Shown: positions 26,174-35,720, numbered from the stretch's first letter. The stretch is 64,000 nucleotides of DNA from Thermus antranikianii DSM 12462 (GCF_000423905.1 NZ_AUIW01000011.1:20190-84189); one strand, 5' to 3'. Numbers and translations: made by a program. Notes: generated from the sequence alone by a model not told the origin.

Positions 26174-28608
26174 CCCTTTATGGTATCCAGGGGAGCCCCC
26201 AGGGCCAAGGCCTTGAGCTCATGCAGAAGGCGGAGGGCCTCGAGGGGGGTCAGGGTGTTGGGATCCAGGGAGATGAGCTTCTCCAGTACTGCCTCCGCCA
26301 CCCCCTCCCTGCGGGCGGTGAGGACCTGGAGGAGGGCCTTGGCCCGTTCCACCACCTCCTTAGGAAGCCCCGCCATCCTGGCCACCTCCACCCCGTAGCT
26401 CTTGGAGGCCGGGCCAGGCAGCACCTGGTGGTAGAAGGTCAGCCCTCCTTCCTCCTCCTTGGCGGCCACGTGCAGGTTTTTCAGTCGAGGCAGGGGCAGG
26501 GCGGTCAGCTCAAAGTAGTGGGTGGCGAAAAGGGTGTAGCACCGCCTCTCGTGAAGGGCCTCGGCCACGGCGGTGGCGATGGCCACCCCGTCCAAGGAGC
26601 TCGTCCCGCGGCCCACCTCGTCCAGAAGGACCAGGCTCTTCTCCGTGGCCTCCTTGAGGATCAGGGCCACCTCCTCCATCTCCACCATGAAGGTGCTCCG
26701 CCCCCCTGCCAGGTCATCGGAGGCCCCGATCCGGGTAAGGATCCGGTCGAAGAGGGGAAGGACAGCCTCCTCCGCGGGCACAAAGCTTCCAATCTGGGCC
26801 AGAAGGGCGATGAGAGCCGTCTGACGCAGGTAGGTGCTCTTCCCCGCCATGTTGGGCCCGGTGACCAAGACGAGCTCGTGGGCCGTCTCCAGGTCGTTGG
26901 GGACAAAGCTGGTGCGCCGCTCCACCACCGGGTGGCGCCCCCCGCGGATGTGAAGCCTATCGCCAAAACGGGGCCTTACGTAGCCATAGCGCACCGCCAC
27001 CTCCGCCAAGGCGGCATAGACGTCCAGCTCCGCCAGGACCCTGGCCGCCTCCCTGAGGGCCTCCGCCTCCTTCCTGGCCTTCTCCCTGAGCTCCAGGAAG
27101 ACTTCCTCCTCCCGGCGGCGGATCTGGGCCTCGAGGCGGTAGAGCTCCCTTTCCCTCTCCTTGATCTCCGGCAGGGTGTAGCGCTGCCGGTCCTTCAGGG
27201 TCTGGATGGCCTTGTACTCCGAGGGGACCCGTTCGTAGTAGGGTCGGGTCACCTCCAGGTAGTAGCCGAAGACGGCGTTATAGCCCACCTTCAAGGTGGG
27301 GATGCCGGTTCTGGCCTTCTCCCGCTCCTCCAGCTCCAGGAAGTAGGCCACCCCTTCCCGGTAGGCCTGCCGCAGGGCATCCAAATGGGGATCGTAGCCC
27401 TCGCGGATCAGCCCTCCTTCGGAGAGCTTGAGGGGGAGTTCCTCCTCCAAGGCCGCCCTCAACTCCTCCAGAAGGGAACCCAGGTCGGGAAGGACCACCT
27501 CCTCCCCCAAGAGGGCCCGGAGCTCGGGCAGGATCTCCAGGCTCCGGCGCAAGGAGCCCAGGTCCCGCGGGGATGCCCGCCCCATCTCCAGCCGGGTGGC
27601 CAGCCTTTCCAGGTCCGCCAAGCGGAAGAGGAGCCGCCTCACCCCTTCCCGCAGGGCCCCTTCCCTTACAAAGCGCTCCACCCGGTCCAGCCGGGCCTCC
27701 AAAGGACCCGCCTCCAGCAAGGGATGGCGCAGCCAGCTTTGCAACAACCTGCGGCCAAAAGCCGTGCGGGTTTCGTCCAGAACGCCGAAGAGGGTGTCCT
27801 GGCCCCGGATGGGCTCGAAGACCTCGAGGGCCCTTAAGGTGGCCTCGGGCAGGTGCATGAAGGCCCCGGGGTCGTAGGGGCGGAAGGGCCTGGGGCTGAA
27901 CCCCTCTCCTTGGGTCCAGCGGGCATACCAAAGGAGCGCCCCCTGGACCCGGCGCAAGGCCAAGGGCCCCTCCCCTACCGGTTCAAAGGGAGCCTCCGAA
28001 AGCATAACGGGGAAGCGCTTCTGGAATTCTTCCACAAACTCTTGGTTTTCCCTGAGCTCCGGGGCCAGAAGCACCTCGGCAGGCCGGTGGCGAAATAGCT
28101 CGTCGTAGAGGGCGCTTTTGCTCTTAAGCAAGGTGCCCTTGAACTCCCCGGTGGACACGTCCAGAAAGGCCACCCCGAAACCATCCCCGGTGGCGATGGC
28201 CGCCAGGTAGTTGGCTTCCTTGGAAAGAAGGGTCTCCTGCACCAGGGTGCCAGGGGTGAGGAGCTGGGTCACCTCCCGCCGCACCAGGCCCTCGGCCTCT
28301 TCCGCGGGCTCCACCTGGTCCGCCACCGCCAACCGGAAACCCATTTTCAAAAGCCTTTCCGCATAGGCGTCAAAGGCCCTAATGGGAATCCCCGCCATGG
28401 GGGTGGTGAAGTCCTTGCTGGACTTGTGGGTAAGCACCAATCCCAAAGCCCGGGCCAGCCTTTCCGCATCCTCCCCGAAGCACTCGTAGAAGTCCCCCAC
28501 CTGGAAGAGGAGGAGGTAGTCGGGGTAGCGGTCCCTGAGCTCCACGTACTGCTGCAGGAGGGGGGGAAGGGGACCTGGGCCTTCACCCTTAAGCATGGGA
28601 TTCATCAT
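26170..28608 (-). CDS. mutS: DNA mismatch recognition ATPase MutS
   Basis: About 812 residues. The N-terminal mismatch-binding domain has the phenylalanine-glutamate motif in VGDFYECFGEDAERLA (about 39). The ATPase domain has Walker A TGPNMAGKST, LLDEVGRGTSSLDG and the ATHYFELT switch. The protein begins M-M-N-P-M-L-K at ATG 28608 (28605 is possible). TATATC (28620-28615) lies 6 bases before it, consistent with a leaderless start. Open sequence further upstream does not resemble MutS. Confidence 0.96.
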   Translation of the reverse strand: MMNPMLKGEGPGPLPPLLQQYVELRDRYPDYLLLFQVGDFYECFGEDAERLARALGLVLTHKSSKDFTTPMAGIPIRAFDAYAERLLKMGFRLAVADQVEPAEEAEGLVRREVTQLLTPGTLVQETLLSKEANYLAAIATGDGFGVAFLDVSTGEFKGTLLKSKSALYDELFRHRPAEVLLAPELRENQEFVEEFQKRFPVMLSEAPFEPVGEGPLALRRVQGALLWYARWTQGEGFSPRPFRPYDPGAFMHLPEATLRALEVFEPIRGQDTLFGVLDETRTAFGRRLLQSWLRHPLLEAGPLEARLDRVERFVREGALREGVRRLLFRLADLERLATRLEMGRASPRDLGSLRRSLEILPELRALLGEEVVLPDLGSLLEELRAALEEELPLKLSEGGLIREGYDPHLDALRQAYREGVAYFLELEEREKARTGIPTLKVGYNAVFGYYLEVTRPYYERVPSEYKAIQTLKDRQRYTLPEIKERERELYRLEAQIRRREEEVFLELREKARKEAEALREAARVLAELDVYAALAEVAVRYGYVRPRFGDRLHIRGGRHPVVERRTSFVPNDLETAHELVLVTGPNMAGKSTYLRQTALIALLAQIGSFVPAEEAVLPLFDRILTRIGASDDLAGGRSTFMVEMEEVALILKEATEKSLVLLDEVGRGTSSLDGVAIATAVAEALHERRCYTLFATHYFELTALPLPRLKNLHVAAKEEEGGLTFYHQVLPGPASKSYGVEVARMAGLPKEVVERAKALLQVLTARREGVAEAVLEKLISLDPNTLTPLEALRLLHELKALALGAPLDTIKG

Positions 28609-28683
28609 AACCCCGATATACCCCTGGATAAGTGCTCTCGCATATACCTGTCCGCATGGAACTAAACGAGAGCTTAGCCGAAC

Positions 28684-28713
28684 TTGACATGGGTAGGGTT
28701 TACCCCTTAGCAT
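28684..28713 (+). promoter_or_regulatory. Promoter of the sulfite dehydrogenase operon
   Basis: TTGACA (28684-28689), an 18-base spacer, TAGCAT (28708-28713). AAGGAGG at 28744-28750 precedes ATG 28757 by 6 bases. Confidence 0.65.
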
Positions 28714-28756
28714 TAAGGCTGACCGGAAGGGACAAACGCCCCTAAGGAGGTTTCCT

Positions 28757-29980
28757 ATGGAAAAGATCGATCGGCGCACTACCCTTAAGCTCATGGGCAT
28801 GGGTGCGGCCTTGTTGGCTGCAGGCAGCCGGGGCCTGGCCCAACAAACTCCCACCGCCGACCAGCTGGTTAAGGGGAAGAACCCCAAGCTCATCGTCCTC
28901 TCCCAGCGCCCCATCGTCCTGGAAACTCCCTACGACCTCTTGGCCAGCAATCCCGAGCGCACCCCCAACCCCCTCTTCTTCATCCGTAACAACGTGGATC
29001 TGCCAGGGTACAACACCCTGGAAGGCGCGAGCCCCCAGGGATGGAAGGTAGAGGTGGGCGGCTTGGTGGACAAACCCTTCACCTTTGAAGCCAGCGAGCT
29101 TTTCGCCATGCCCCAGACGGAGGTCACCATGGTCCTCCAGTGCTCGGGGAACGGGCGTAGCCTCTTCCAACCCCGCCCCTCCGGCAACCCTTGGAAGCGG
29201 GGTGGCGTGGGCAACGTAACCTTCCGCGGGGTACGCCTCAAGGACCTTCTGGCAGCCAAAGGGGTCAAGCTGGGCGAGAAGGCCTTTTTCATCACCGCCC
29301 ACGCCAGCCGTCAGGGGAATGCCCCTGAGTTTGTTCGGAGCGTCCCCATCCAAGCCCTGGAGCATGCCCTCTTGGCCCTTTTCATGAACGGGGAACCCCT
29401 GCCTGCAGTGCACGGCGGTCCTGTGCGCCTGGTCTTCCCTGGCTACTTCGGCGTGAACAACGTGAAGTGGGTGGAGAAGATCGAGTTCACCGAGGCCGAA
29501 AACACCACCGCCGAGCAGATGCCCCGCTACCGGGTTCCCGCCATTCCCAACACCCATCTGCCCTTCCTGCCCCAGGAACCGGGCAAGACCTACCCCTACA
29601 ACTTCCAGAACTCCCGTCCTAACTGGCTGGTGTCCATCAACAGCCTTATCTTTGCTCCCCTGGAGGGCCAGACCGTACAGGGACCCTACGTGCGGGTGGA
29701 AGGAGTAGCCTTTAACGACGGTATCGTCCCCATCGTGAGCGTAGAGGTCTCCACCAACGGAGGCCGCACCTGGCATCAGGCCCAGCTGGCTACCCAGGGG
29801 AAGAGCTTCGGCTGGATCCGCTGGCGGACTACCCTTTACCTGCGCCCCGGAGAGCACGAGGTCATGGCCCGGGCCTGGGATGCCACTGGCCGCAGTCAAC
29901 CCCTGGATGGCAACATCGCCTGGAACGAGCGGGGCTATGAGTATAACGGCGTGATGCGGGTGAAGTTCACCGTGGCTTAA
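28757..29980 (+). CDS. Periplasmic molybdopterin sulfite dehydrogenase (SorA/SoxC-like)
   Basis: 407 residues. A twin-arginine signal (DRRTTLKLMG, residues 5-14, then a hydrophobic stretch to about 28) indicates folded export after Moco insertion. The sulfite-oxidase fold follows. C129 in MVLQCSGNGRS is the expected molybdenum ligand, and the C-terminal Mo-co dimerisation domain begins near 285. It oxidises sulfite, or sulfane intermediates if SoxC-like, and should donate electrons to the cytochrome c encoded next. The downstream MOSC protein fits a molybdenum-cofactor context. Strong promoter and Shine-Dalgarno site suggest high expression. Confidence 0.9.
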   Translation: MEKIDRRTTLKLMGMGAALLAAGSRGLAQQTPTADQLVKGKNPKLIVLSQRPIVLETPYDLLASNPERTPNPLFFIRNNVDLPGYNTLEGASPQGWKVEVGGLVDKPFTFEASELFAMPQTEVTMVLQCSGNGRSLFQPRPSGNPWKRGGVGNVTFRGVRLKDLLAAKGVKLGEKAFFITAHASRQGNAPEFVRSVPIQALEHALLALFMNGEPLPAVHGGPVRLVFPGYFGVNNVKWVEKIEFTEAENTTAEQMPRYRVPAIPNTHLPFLPQEPGKTYPYNFQNSRPNWLVSINSLIFAPLEGQTVQGPYVRVEGVAFNDGIVPIVSVEVSTNGGRTWHQAQLATQGKSFGWIRWRTTLYLRPGEHEVMARAWDATGRSQPLDGNIAWNERGYEYNGVMRVKFTVA

Positions 29981-29989
29981 CCCTTCCTC

Positions 29990-30013
29990 GCCCCTGGCCA
30001 AAGGCCAGGGGCT
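29990..30013 (+). terminator. Hairpin between sulfite dehydrogenase and cytochrome c genes
   Basis: A perfect 10-bp stem, GCCCCTGGCC (29990-29999) with GGCCAGGGGC (30003-30012), and an AAA loop, followed by TATTTAAG. The weak T tract suggests partial termination or mRNA stabilisation. Confidence 0.55.
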
Positions 30014-30049
30014 ATTTAAGTTGCAATCCATGTACCCATCGGGGGTAAC

Positions 30050-30754
30050 ATGCATAAATTAAGAAAAAGCCTTCTCCCTCTCGGCATCCTTACCCTAGGA
30101 TTCGCCGGTTACCTAGCCCTGGGACAATACACCCTCCCGGAAGGACCGGGGAAGGACCTGGTCCTGGCCAAGTGCCAAACCTGCCACGACATCGGCTTCG
30201 TGGCCAGGGAAAGGCTCTCCCGCGAGCGGTGGAACGCCATCATCGACGAAATGGTCACCCGTGGCTTACAAATAACCCCCGAGGAACGCTCCGCCATCCT
30301 GGACTACTTGGCCACCTACCTGGGTACGGAACCCCCACCCACCCCGCCCCAGGTCCAACCTGCGCCCACCCCCAAGACCGGGGCCCAGGTTTACGCCAAC
30401 TGCGCAGGGTGTCACGGGCCCCAAGGAGAAGGCAATCCTCCCACCTTCCCACCCCTCAAAGGGCATGTGGAGAAGCTCCTTAAGGCGGAAGGCGGCCGGA
30501 CCTACCTGTTGCTGGTGATACTTTACGGCCTCCAAGGCCCCATAAGAGTTGAGGGAAAGGAGTACGCGGGCATCATGCCCGGATTCGCTTGGCTATCCGA
30601 CGAAGAGATAGCCCTGGTCCTGAACCACCTGGCAGGGTGGGGAGCTCCTCAAGGTTTCAAGCCCTACAGCCCCGAGGAGGTCAAGGCTGCACGGGCCAAG
30701 ACTTTAAGCCCAGAAGAGGTTCTGAAACACCGGCAAGGACTGAAGCTGCCATGA
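30050..30754 (+). CDS. Dihaem cytochrome c, electron acceptor of the sulfite dehydrogenase
   Basis: 234 residues with an N-terminal signal or anchor (about 5-25). There are two c-type haem sites: C42-x-x-C45-H46 (CQTCH) in a helix-rich domain and C118-x-x-C121-H122 (CAGCH) in a second domain with methionine ligand candidates near IMPGFAWLSDEE. A proline-rich linker (95-107) joins the two. The split-domain layout and the position right after the Moco enzyme fit a c550-type partner that relays electrons to a terminal oxidase. Its last bases overlap the MOSC gene by 4. Confidence 0.9.
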   Translation: MHKLRKSLLPLGILTLGFAGYLALGQYTLPEGPGKDLVLAKCQTCHDIGFVARERLSRERWNAIIDEMVTRGLQITPEERSAILDYLATYLGTEPPPTPPQVQPAPTPKTGAQVYANCAGCHGPQGEGNPPTFPPLKGHVEKLLKAEGGRTYLLLVILYGLQGPIRVEGKEYAGIMPGFAWLSDEEIALVLNHLAGWGAPQGFKPYSPEEVKAARAKTLSPEEVLKHRQGLKLP

Positions 30755-31194
30755 CGGGTACGGTGATTTCCCTGCACCTGGGACTGGGCTCGGGGCTTCC
30801 CAAGCCCCGGGTGGAAGTCTTGGAACTCCTGGCGGGCTTCGGAGCCAAAGGGGACCGGCATGCGGGTAAGGATCCCGACCGGGCCGTCCTGGTGGCGGGG
30901 CTTCCCGCCTACGAGAAGGCCAGGAAAGCGGGCATCGACCTCCCCTTCGGGGCCTTGGGGGAAAACCTTCTCCTGGACCTAGACCCCCACGACCTGCCCC
31001 CGGGAACCCGGCTTCGGGTGGGGGAAGCCCTTTTGGAATTCGCCCAGGTGTGCACGGTCTGCTCCAGCCTCTCCCAGTTTGACCTGAGGCTTCCCAAGCT
31101 CCTCTACGGGGGCCGGGGTCTTTACGCCCGGGTGCTGGAAGGCGGCCTGGTGCGGGTGGGGGACCCCGTGCGCATCCTGGTCACCGCCGAATAG
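30751..31194 (+). CDS. MOSC domain protein
   Basis: 147 residues from ATG 30751, overlapping the cytochrome stop (ATGA). MOSC landmarks are GAKGDRHAGKDPDRAVLV near residue 23, PFGALGENLLL near 58 and the conserved cysteine in FAQVCTVC near 90, with the C-terminal YARVLEGGLVRVGDPV. MOSC domains handle sulfur on or around the molybdenum cofactor. Coupling to the sulfite dehydrogenase operon suggests a role in cofactor maturation or sulfur transfer. The small single-domain form resembles YiiM-type proteins. Confidence 0.87.
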   Translation: MTGTVISLHLGLGSGLPKPRVEVLELLAGFGAKGDRHAGKDPDRAVLVAGLPAYEKARKAGIDLPFGALGENLLLDLDPHDLPPGTRLRVGEALLEFAQVCTVCSSLSQFDLRLPKLLYGGRGLYARVLEGGLVRVGDPVRILVTAE

Positions 31195-31202
31195 GTCTTG
31201 GC

Positions 31203-32861
31203 TTAAACCCCCACCCACTCGGGAACCCGGTAGGCCCAGTAGGCGGGTTTTTCCCCTTTGGGTTCGTTGAGGACTTCTATCCGCCCCTCGAGGCCCGCCT
31301 CCACCTCCCTGAGCTCCTTGAGGTAGTCCATGAAGCTTTCCGCATCGCTGAAGCCGGTATCCACCCGGTATCCTTGGGCCTCCTTGAGCACGGTGAAGCC
31401 GTCGCCCCCGTTGGCGATGAAGTTGTTCACCACCACCCGGTAGGTGGCCTCGAGGTCCAGGGGCACATAGCCCTTCTCCGTCTTCACCTCCACCCGCACC
31501 ACCCGGTCCCCTGGAGCCCTGGAGAGGTCAAAGGCGTAGCGCAGGCCGGAAACCTGGAGGAAGCGGCCCGCCGCCTGTTCCCACTGGGAAACCCCATTCT
31601 CCAGAGCCGCCTTGATCTCCCTGCCCTTAAGGTCCATGACCACCAGGGTGTTGCCGAAGGGCAAGACCTCGTAGACCTTGCCCACGGTAATGGGTCCCTT
31701 GGGGATGGTGGTGCGGATCCCCCCGCCGTTTTGCAGGGCGATCCGCACCCCGGCATTCCGGGTCTTCCAGACCATACCGTCGGCGATGAGGTTGCCCAGG
31801 TTGCTCTCCCGCTTGCGCACGATGGCCCTTTCGCCGATGAGGTCCACCTTGGCCTGGGCGATCACCTGCCCCATCAGGGCCATGACCGGCTGGGCGTAGG
31901 CCAGAAGGGCCTCCTTGGCGAAGAAGTCCTCGGGGGAAACCTCGGGGGTCATGAGGATGGGCTCGCCCTTGTAGGCAAGGAGCTCCCCCTTGGCGTCAAA
32001 GGTGACCTCCAAGAGGCCCACCACCTTCCCCCACTCCCAGGCCTGCACCACCAACACGTCCTTGCCCTCCGGGTTCTTCACCACCGTGGGGTAGGGCCCC
32101 GCCGGGGCGAGCTCCTTGTGGGGGAAGCTCCCCAAAAGGGTGTGGGAGTGCCCGCCCACGATCACCTGCACGCCCACGAGCCTCCTGGCCAGCTTCAGGT
32201 CCTCCCCGTAGCCCAGGTGGGAGAGGACCACGATCTTGTTTACCCCCTTTTTCAGCAGCTCGTACACCGCCTTCTGGGCGGTCTCATAGGGATCCAGGAA
32301 GTCCACGGTGGGCCCCGGGTTGGCGATCTCCCGGGTGTCCGGGGTGGTGAGGCCGATCACCCCCACCTTTTCCCCGCCCACCGGCACCACGGCATAGGGG
32401 GTAAAGAGCCCCTTGAGCCTGGGCTCCCGCTCCACCCCCACGTTGGCGGACACCACCTTGAACCGGGCCCCCCTCAAAAACTCCGCCAAAGGACCGGGCC
32501 CCAGGTCGAACTCGTGGTTGCCCAGGGCCATGACCCGGTAAAGGGCCCGGTGCATGAAATACCGGTCCGCCAGGCCCCGGTACTGGTTGAAGTACAGGGT
32601 GCCCTGGAAAACATCCCCGGCATCCAGGAAGAGGAGGTTTTTTCGGCTAGCCCTAAGGCGGTCAAAGAAGGCGATCCGCTGGGCCACACCCCCCACCCTC
32701 ACCCTCTTGCCGGAAAGGGTGAGCTCCATGGGCTCCAGGTGGGCATGGGTGTCATTGGTGTGCACCAGGGTGAGGGTAAACCCCCCCTGGGCCCGCCCCA
32801 AGCCCAGGCCCGCCAAACCCAAAGCTGCCCCTGCCTTCAATACCTCGCGCCGCTTGTACAT
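31203..32861 (-). CDS. Exported 5'-nucleotidase/2',3'-cyclic phosphodiesterase (UshA family)
   Basis: 552 residues. A Tat-type signal (KRREVLKAGAALG) at the N-terminus is followed by a calcineurin-like metallophosphatase domain: LVHTNDTHAHLEP near residue 32, FLDAGDVFQGT near 76, MALGNHEFDLGP near 112 and IVGGHSHTLLG near 235. The 5'-nucleotidase C-terminal domain follows from about 330. It should release phosphate and nucleosides from extracytoplasmic nucleotides. ATG 32861 has GGAGG 7 bases upstream. It diverges from glnA. Confidence 0.92.
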   Translation of the reverse strand: MYKRREVLKAGAALGLAGLGLGRAQGGFTLTLVHTNDTHAHLEPMELTLSGKRVRVGGVAQRIAFFDRLRASRKNLLFLDAGDVFQGTLYFNQYRGLADRYFMHRALYRVMALGNHEFDLGPGPLAEFLRGARFKVVSANVGVEREPRLKGLFTPYAVVPVGGEKVGVIGLTTPDTREIANPGPTVDFLDPYETAQKAVYELLKKGVNKIVVLSHLGYGEDLKLARRLVGVQVIVGGHSHTLLGSFPHKELAPAGPYPTVVKNPEGKDVLVVQAWEWGKVVGLLEVTFDAKGELLAYKGEPILMTPEVSPEDFFAKEALLAYAQPVMALMGQVIAQAKVDLIGERAIVRKRESNLGNLIADGMVWKTRNAGVRIALQNGGGIRTTIPKGPITVGKVYEVLPFGNTLVVMDLKGREIKAALENGVSQWEQAAGRFLQVSGLRYAFDLSRAPGDRVVRVEVKTEKGYVPLDLEATYRVVVNNFIANGGDGFTVLKEAQGYRVDTGFSDAESFMDYLKELREVEAGLEGRIEVLNEPKGEKPAYWAYRVPEWVGV

Positions 32862-32955
32862 ACCCGACCTCCAGGCTTCAGTCTACCCAAGGCCCGGTCA
32901 GCCTAGGGTCAAGGACCTCGAGCCTGCGCGGGATTGCAAGATGAACCATATCCCC

Positions 32956-32985
32956 TTGACAATGTGCACATCTTTGCCGTACACT
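32956..32985 (+). promoter_or_regulatory. glnA promoter with an ATGTGCACAT palindrome in the spacer
   Basis: TTGACA (32956-32961), an 18-base spacer, TACACT (32980-32985). The first ten spacer bases (32962-32971) form a perfect palindrome, a plausible repressor site. The leader is about 55 bases with AAGGAGG at 33035-33041. Confidence 0.6.
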
Positions 32986-33047
32986 TTGCGCAATCTGCTG
33001 GGGGAAATGGGCAAACGCCTGGCCCCAGCGGGTCAAGGAGGTAAAAA

Positions 33048-34388
33048 ATGGCGTACACCAAGGCGGAAATCCTCAAGGCGCTTAAGGCGGAGAAGGTTAG
33101 GTTCCTCAGGCTTCAGATCACCGATATCCTGGGCGTGGTGAAGAACGTGGAGGTCCCCGAGTCCCAGTTTGAAAAGGCGCTGGACGGGGAAATCATGTTC
33201 GACGGCTCCTCCATCGAGGGCTTCACCCGCATCGAGGAATCGGACATGCTCCTCAAGCCCGACTACAACACCTTCGTGATCCTGCCCGAGGCCCTGGAAG
33301 ACCCCGGGCGGGGCCGGGTGGCCCGCCTCATCTGCGATGTCACCTACCCCGATGGCCGCCCCTTCGAGGGGGATCCCCGGTACGTGTTGAAGCGCCAGGT
33401 GGAGCGGCTTAAGAAGCTGGGCTTTGACAACATGTATGCGGGCCCCGAGCCGGAGTTCTTCCTCTTCCTCAGGACTCCCGAGGGCCTCCCCACCGTGGAA
33501 ACCCACGACCGGGCGGGCTACTTCGACCTAGCCCCCATCGACAAGGGCGAGGAGGCCCGGCGGGACATGGTGAACGTCCTGGTGGCCATGGGCTTTGAGA
33601 TCGAGGCCGCCCACCACGAGGTGGCTCCGGGCCAGCACGAGATCGACTTCAAGTACGCGGACGCCCTCACCACTGCCGACAACATCGCCACCTTTAAGTG
33701 GGTGGTGAAGAAGGTGGCCCTGAACCATGGCCTCCACGCCACCTTCCTGCCCAAGCCCATCCGGGGCATCAACGGCAGCGGCATGCACACCCACCTCTCC
33801 CTCTTTAAGAACGGGGAAAACGCCTTCTTTGACCCCCAGGCCGAGTACCAGCTTTCCAAGACCGCCCTGCACTTCATCGCCGGCCTTCTGGAGCACGCCG
33901 AGGGCATGGTGGCCATCACCAACCCCTTGGTGAACTCCTACAAGCGCCTCACCCCTGGGTACGAGGCCCCCACCAACATCGCCTGGTCGGCAGCGAACCG
34001 CTCGGCCATGATCCGCATCCCTGCCCGCCGGGGCGTGGGCACCCGGGCCGAGCTCAGGATGCCTGACCCCTCTTGTAACCCCTACCTGGCCTTAGCGGTC
34101 ATGGCCGCCGCGGCCATCGACGGGATCGAGCGCAAGCTCCTGCCCCCGCCCCCCATCCAGCGCAACATCTACCAGATGAGCGTCCGGGAGAGGCGCAAGC
34201 ACAAGATCCGCGAGCTTCCGGGAACGCTTCGGGAGGCCCTCGAGGCCCTGCGCAAGGATCCGGTGATCCGGGAAGCCCTGGGCGAACACGTCTATACCCA
34301 CTTCGTCCAGGCCAAGCAGATGGAGTGGGACGACTACCGGGTCACGGTCCACCAGTGGGAGCTGGACCGGTACCTGGCCACGTACTGA
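33048..34388 (+). CDS. glnA: Glutamine synthetase type I
   Basis: 446 residues, the length of the alpha subgroup (Bacillus-like) rather than the adenylylated beta form. It forms glutamine from glutamate, ammonia and ATP as a dodecamer. Landmarks are [11 protein letters not shown] near residue 46, [10 protein letters not shown] near 129, [31 protein letters not shown] near 241 and [13 protein letters not shown] near 318. Strong promoter and Shine-Dalgarno site. A 13-bp hairpin follows the gene. Confidence 0.97.
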   Translation: MAYTKAEILKALKAEKVRFLRLQITDILGVVKNVEVPESQFEKALDGEIMFDGSSIEGFTRIEESDMLLKPDYNTFVILPEALEDPGRGRVARLICDVTYPDGRPFEGDPRYVLKRQVERLKKLGFDNMYAGPEPEFFLFLRTPEGLPTVETHDRAGYFDLAPIDKGEEARRDMVNVLVAMGFEIEAAHHEVAPGQHEIDFKYADALTTADNIATFKWVVKKVALNHGLHATFLPKPIRGINGSGMHTHLSLFKNGENAFFDPQAEYQLSKTALHFIAGLLEHAEGMVAITNPLVNSYKRLTPGYEAPTNIAWSAANRSAMIRIPARRGVGTRAELRMPDPSCNPYLALAVMAAAAIDGIERKLLPPPPIQRNIYQMSVRERRKHKIRELPGTLREALEALRKDPVIREALGEHVYTHFVQAKQMEWDDYRVTVHQWELDRYLATY

Positions 34389-34400
34389 GGGTGGGTATCT

Positions 34401-34428
34401 AGTCCCTCCTCCTCCAGGAGGAGGGACT
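34401..34428. terminator. Hairpin downstream of glnA
   Basis: AGTCCCTCCTCCT (34401-34413), CC loop, AGGAGGAGGGACT (34416-34428): a perfect 13-bp stem without a T tract. Confidence 0.55.
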
Positions 34429-34463
34429 GACCCATGGGTCGGGCACAAACTTACGAGGGGGCA

Positions 34464-34493
34464 TTGACAAGAACCGGTACCCCCCCCTTAGAA
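34464..34493 (+). promoter_or_regulatory. Promoter of the branched-chain amino-acid transporter operon
   Basis: TTGACA (34464-34469), an 18-base spacer, TAGAAT (34488-34493). AAGGAGG at 34522-34528 stands 5 bases before ATG 34534. Confidence 0.7.
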
Positions 34494-34533
34494 TGGGGCC
34501 GCAACGCGAACGCGTGCTCTTAAGGAGGTGCTT

Positions 34534-35706
34534 ATGAGGAAAATCGGCTTGCTGGTAGCAGGTGTAGCCGCCTTGGGCATGGCCCTAGGCCAGGCCAACG
34601 TCATCAAGATCGCCACCCAGTCTCCCCTCTCCGGTCCTCAGGCAGCCTTGGGCGAGCAGATCAAGCTGGGGGCGGAGCTGGCCATCGAGGAGGCCAAGGC
34701 CAAGTTCAAGGCCCTGGGCTTTGACCTGGTCCTGGTGCCCTACGACGACCAGGCCAACCCCGACGTGGGCGTGGCCAACGCCAACCGCATCATCAACGAC
34801 CCTGACATCCTGGGCGTGGTGGGCCACTTGAACTCCGGCGTGGCCATCCCCTCCAGCGAGGTCTACGCCCGGGTGAACCTGGTCATGGTCTCCCCTGCCA
34901 ACACCAACCCTCGGGTCACCGACCGCAGGCTTCCCAACGTGAACCGCATCTGCGGGCGTGACGACGTCCAGGGGCCGGTGGGGGCGGAGTACGCCTTCAA
35001 CAACCTGAAGGTGAAGAACGTCTTCATCATCCACGACAAGACCGCCTACGGCCAGGGCCTGGCGGAGGAGTTCAGGAAGCGCCTCGAGGCTCTGGGGGGC
35101 CGGGCAGTGGCCTTCGTGGGCACCGAGGAGACCTCCAACTTCGTGCCCATTATCAACCAGATCCGCGCGGCCCGGCCCGTGCCCGAGCTCATCTACTTCG
35201 GGGGCATCTACAGCCAGATCGGTCCCTTCGTGAAGCAGCTTCGCGAGCGGGGGGTCAAGACCCGGCTCATGGGCGGGGACGGGCTGGACTCCAGCGAGTT
35301 CGTGCGCCTGGCGGGTAAGGAGAACGCCGCCGGCACCTTCTACACCACGGTGGCCGGTCCGGTTTCCGCCTTCCCCAAGGCGAGGGCCGTGGCCCAGCGC
35401 TTCAAGCAGAAGTACGGCAAGGACATGGAGGGCTTCGGCATCTACGCCTACGACTCCGCCAACGTGATCCTGGCTGCCCTCGAGGCCGCCATCAAGGCCG
35501 CCGGCGGCAAGAAGCCCACCCGGGAGCAGGTGGCTCAAGCGGTGCGCCAGGTGAAGATGGAAGGCCTCACCGGCACCATCGAGTTTGACGACAAGGGCGA
35601 CAACAAGAAGGCCAAGTACTTCGTCATGCAGGTGGCCTCCACCGGCAACTGGGCCGACAACAAGCTGATCCGCGTCATCGAGATGGCCGCTCCAGGGGCC
35701 AGGTAA
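34534..35706 (+). CDS. livJ: Branched-chain amino-acid ABC transporter substrate-binding protein
   Basis: About 390 residues, beginning MRKIGLLVAGVAALGMALG (Sec signal). The mature part is a type I periplasmic binding protein (Leu/Ile/Val-binding): IATQSPLSGPQAALGEQIK near residue 26, LVPYDDQANPDVGVANANRI near 68, GHLNSGVAIPSS and the GIYAYDSANVILAA helix near 308. ATG 34534 is preferred to GTG 34528 because the Shine-Dalgarno site overlaps the latter. It is followed by a 14-bp hairpin and then livHMGF, a complete importer. Confidence 0.94.
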   Translation: MRKIGLLVAGVAALGMALGQANVIKIATQSPLSGPQAALGEQIKLGAELAIEEAKAKFKALGFDLVLVPYDDQANPDVGVANANRIINDPDILGVVGHLNSGVAIPSSEVYARVNLVMVSPANTNPRVTDRRLPNVNRICGRDDVQGPVGAEYAFNNLKVKNVFIIHDKTAYGQGLAEEFRKRLEALGGRAVAFVGTEETSNFVPIINQIRAARPVPELIYFGGIYSQIGPFVKQLRERGVKTRLMGGDGLDSSEFVRLAGKENAAGTFYTTVAGPVSAFPKARAVAQRFKQKYGKDMEGFGIYAYDSANVILAALEAAIKAAGGKKPTREQVAQAVRQVKMEGLTGTIEFDDKGDNKKAKYFVMQVASTGNWADNKLIRVIEMAAPGAR

Positions 35707-35720
35707 ACTGGGATTCCAAC

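Noticed and set aside
26221..27837. Very long open frames antisense to mutS, gyrA and other genes
   Set aside because: They arise from high GC and biased third positions. Their translations are low-complexity and resemble no family, while the opposite strand encodes clear proteins.
28609..28914. N-terminal extension of mutS
   Set aside because: The added sequence overlaps the divergent promoter and start of the sulfite dehydrogenase gene and does not resemble MutS.
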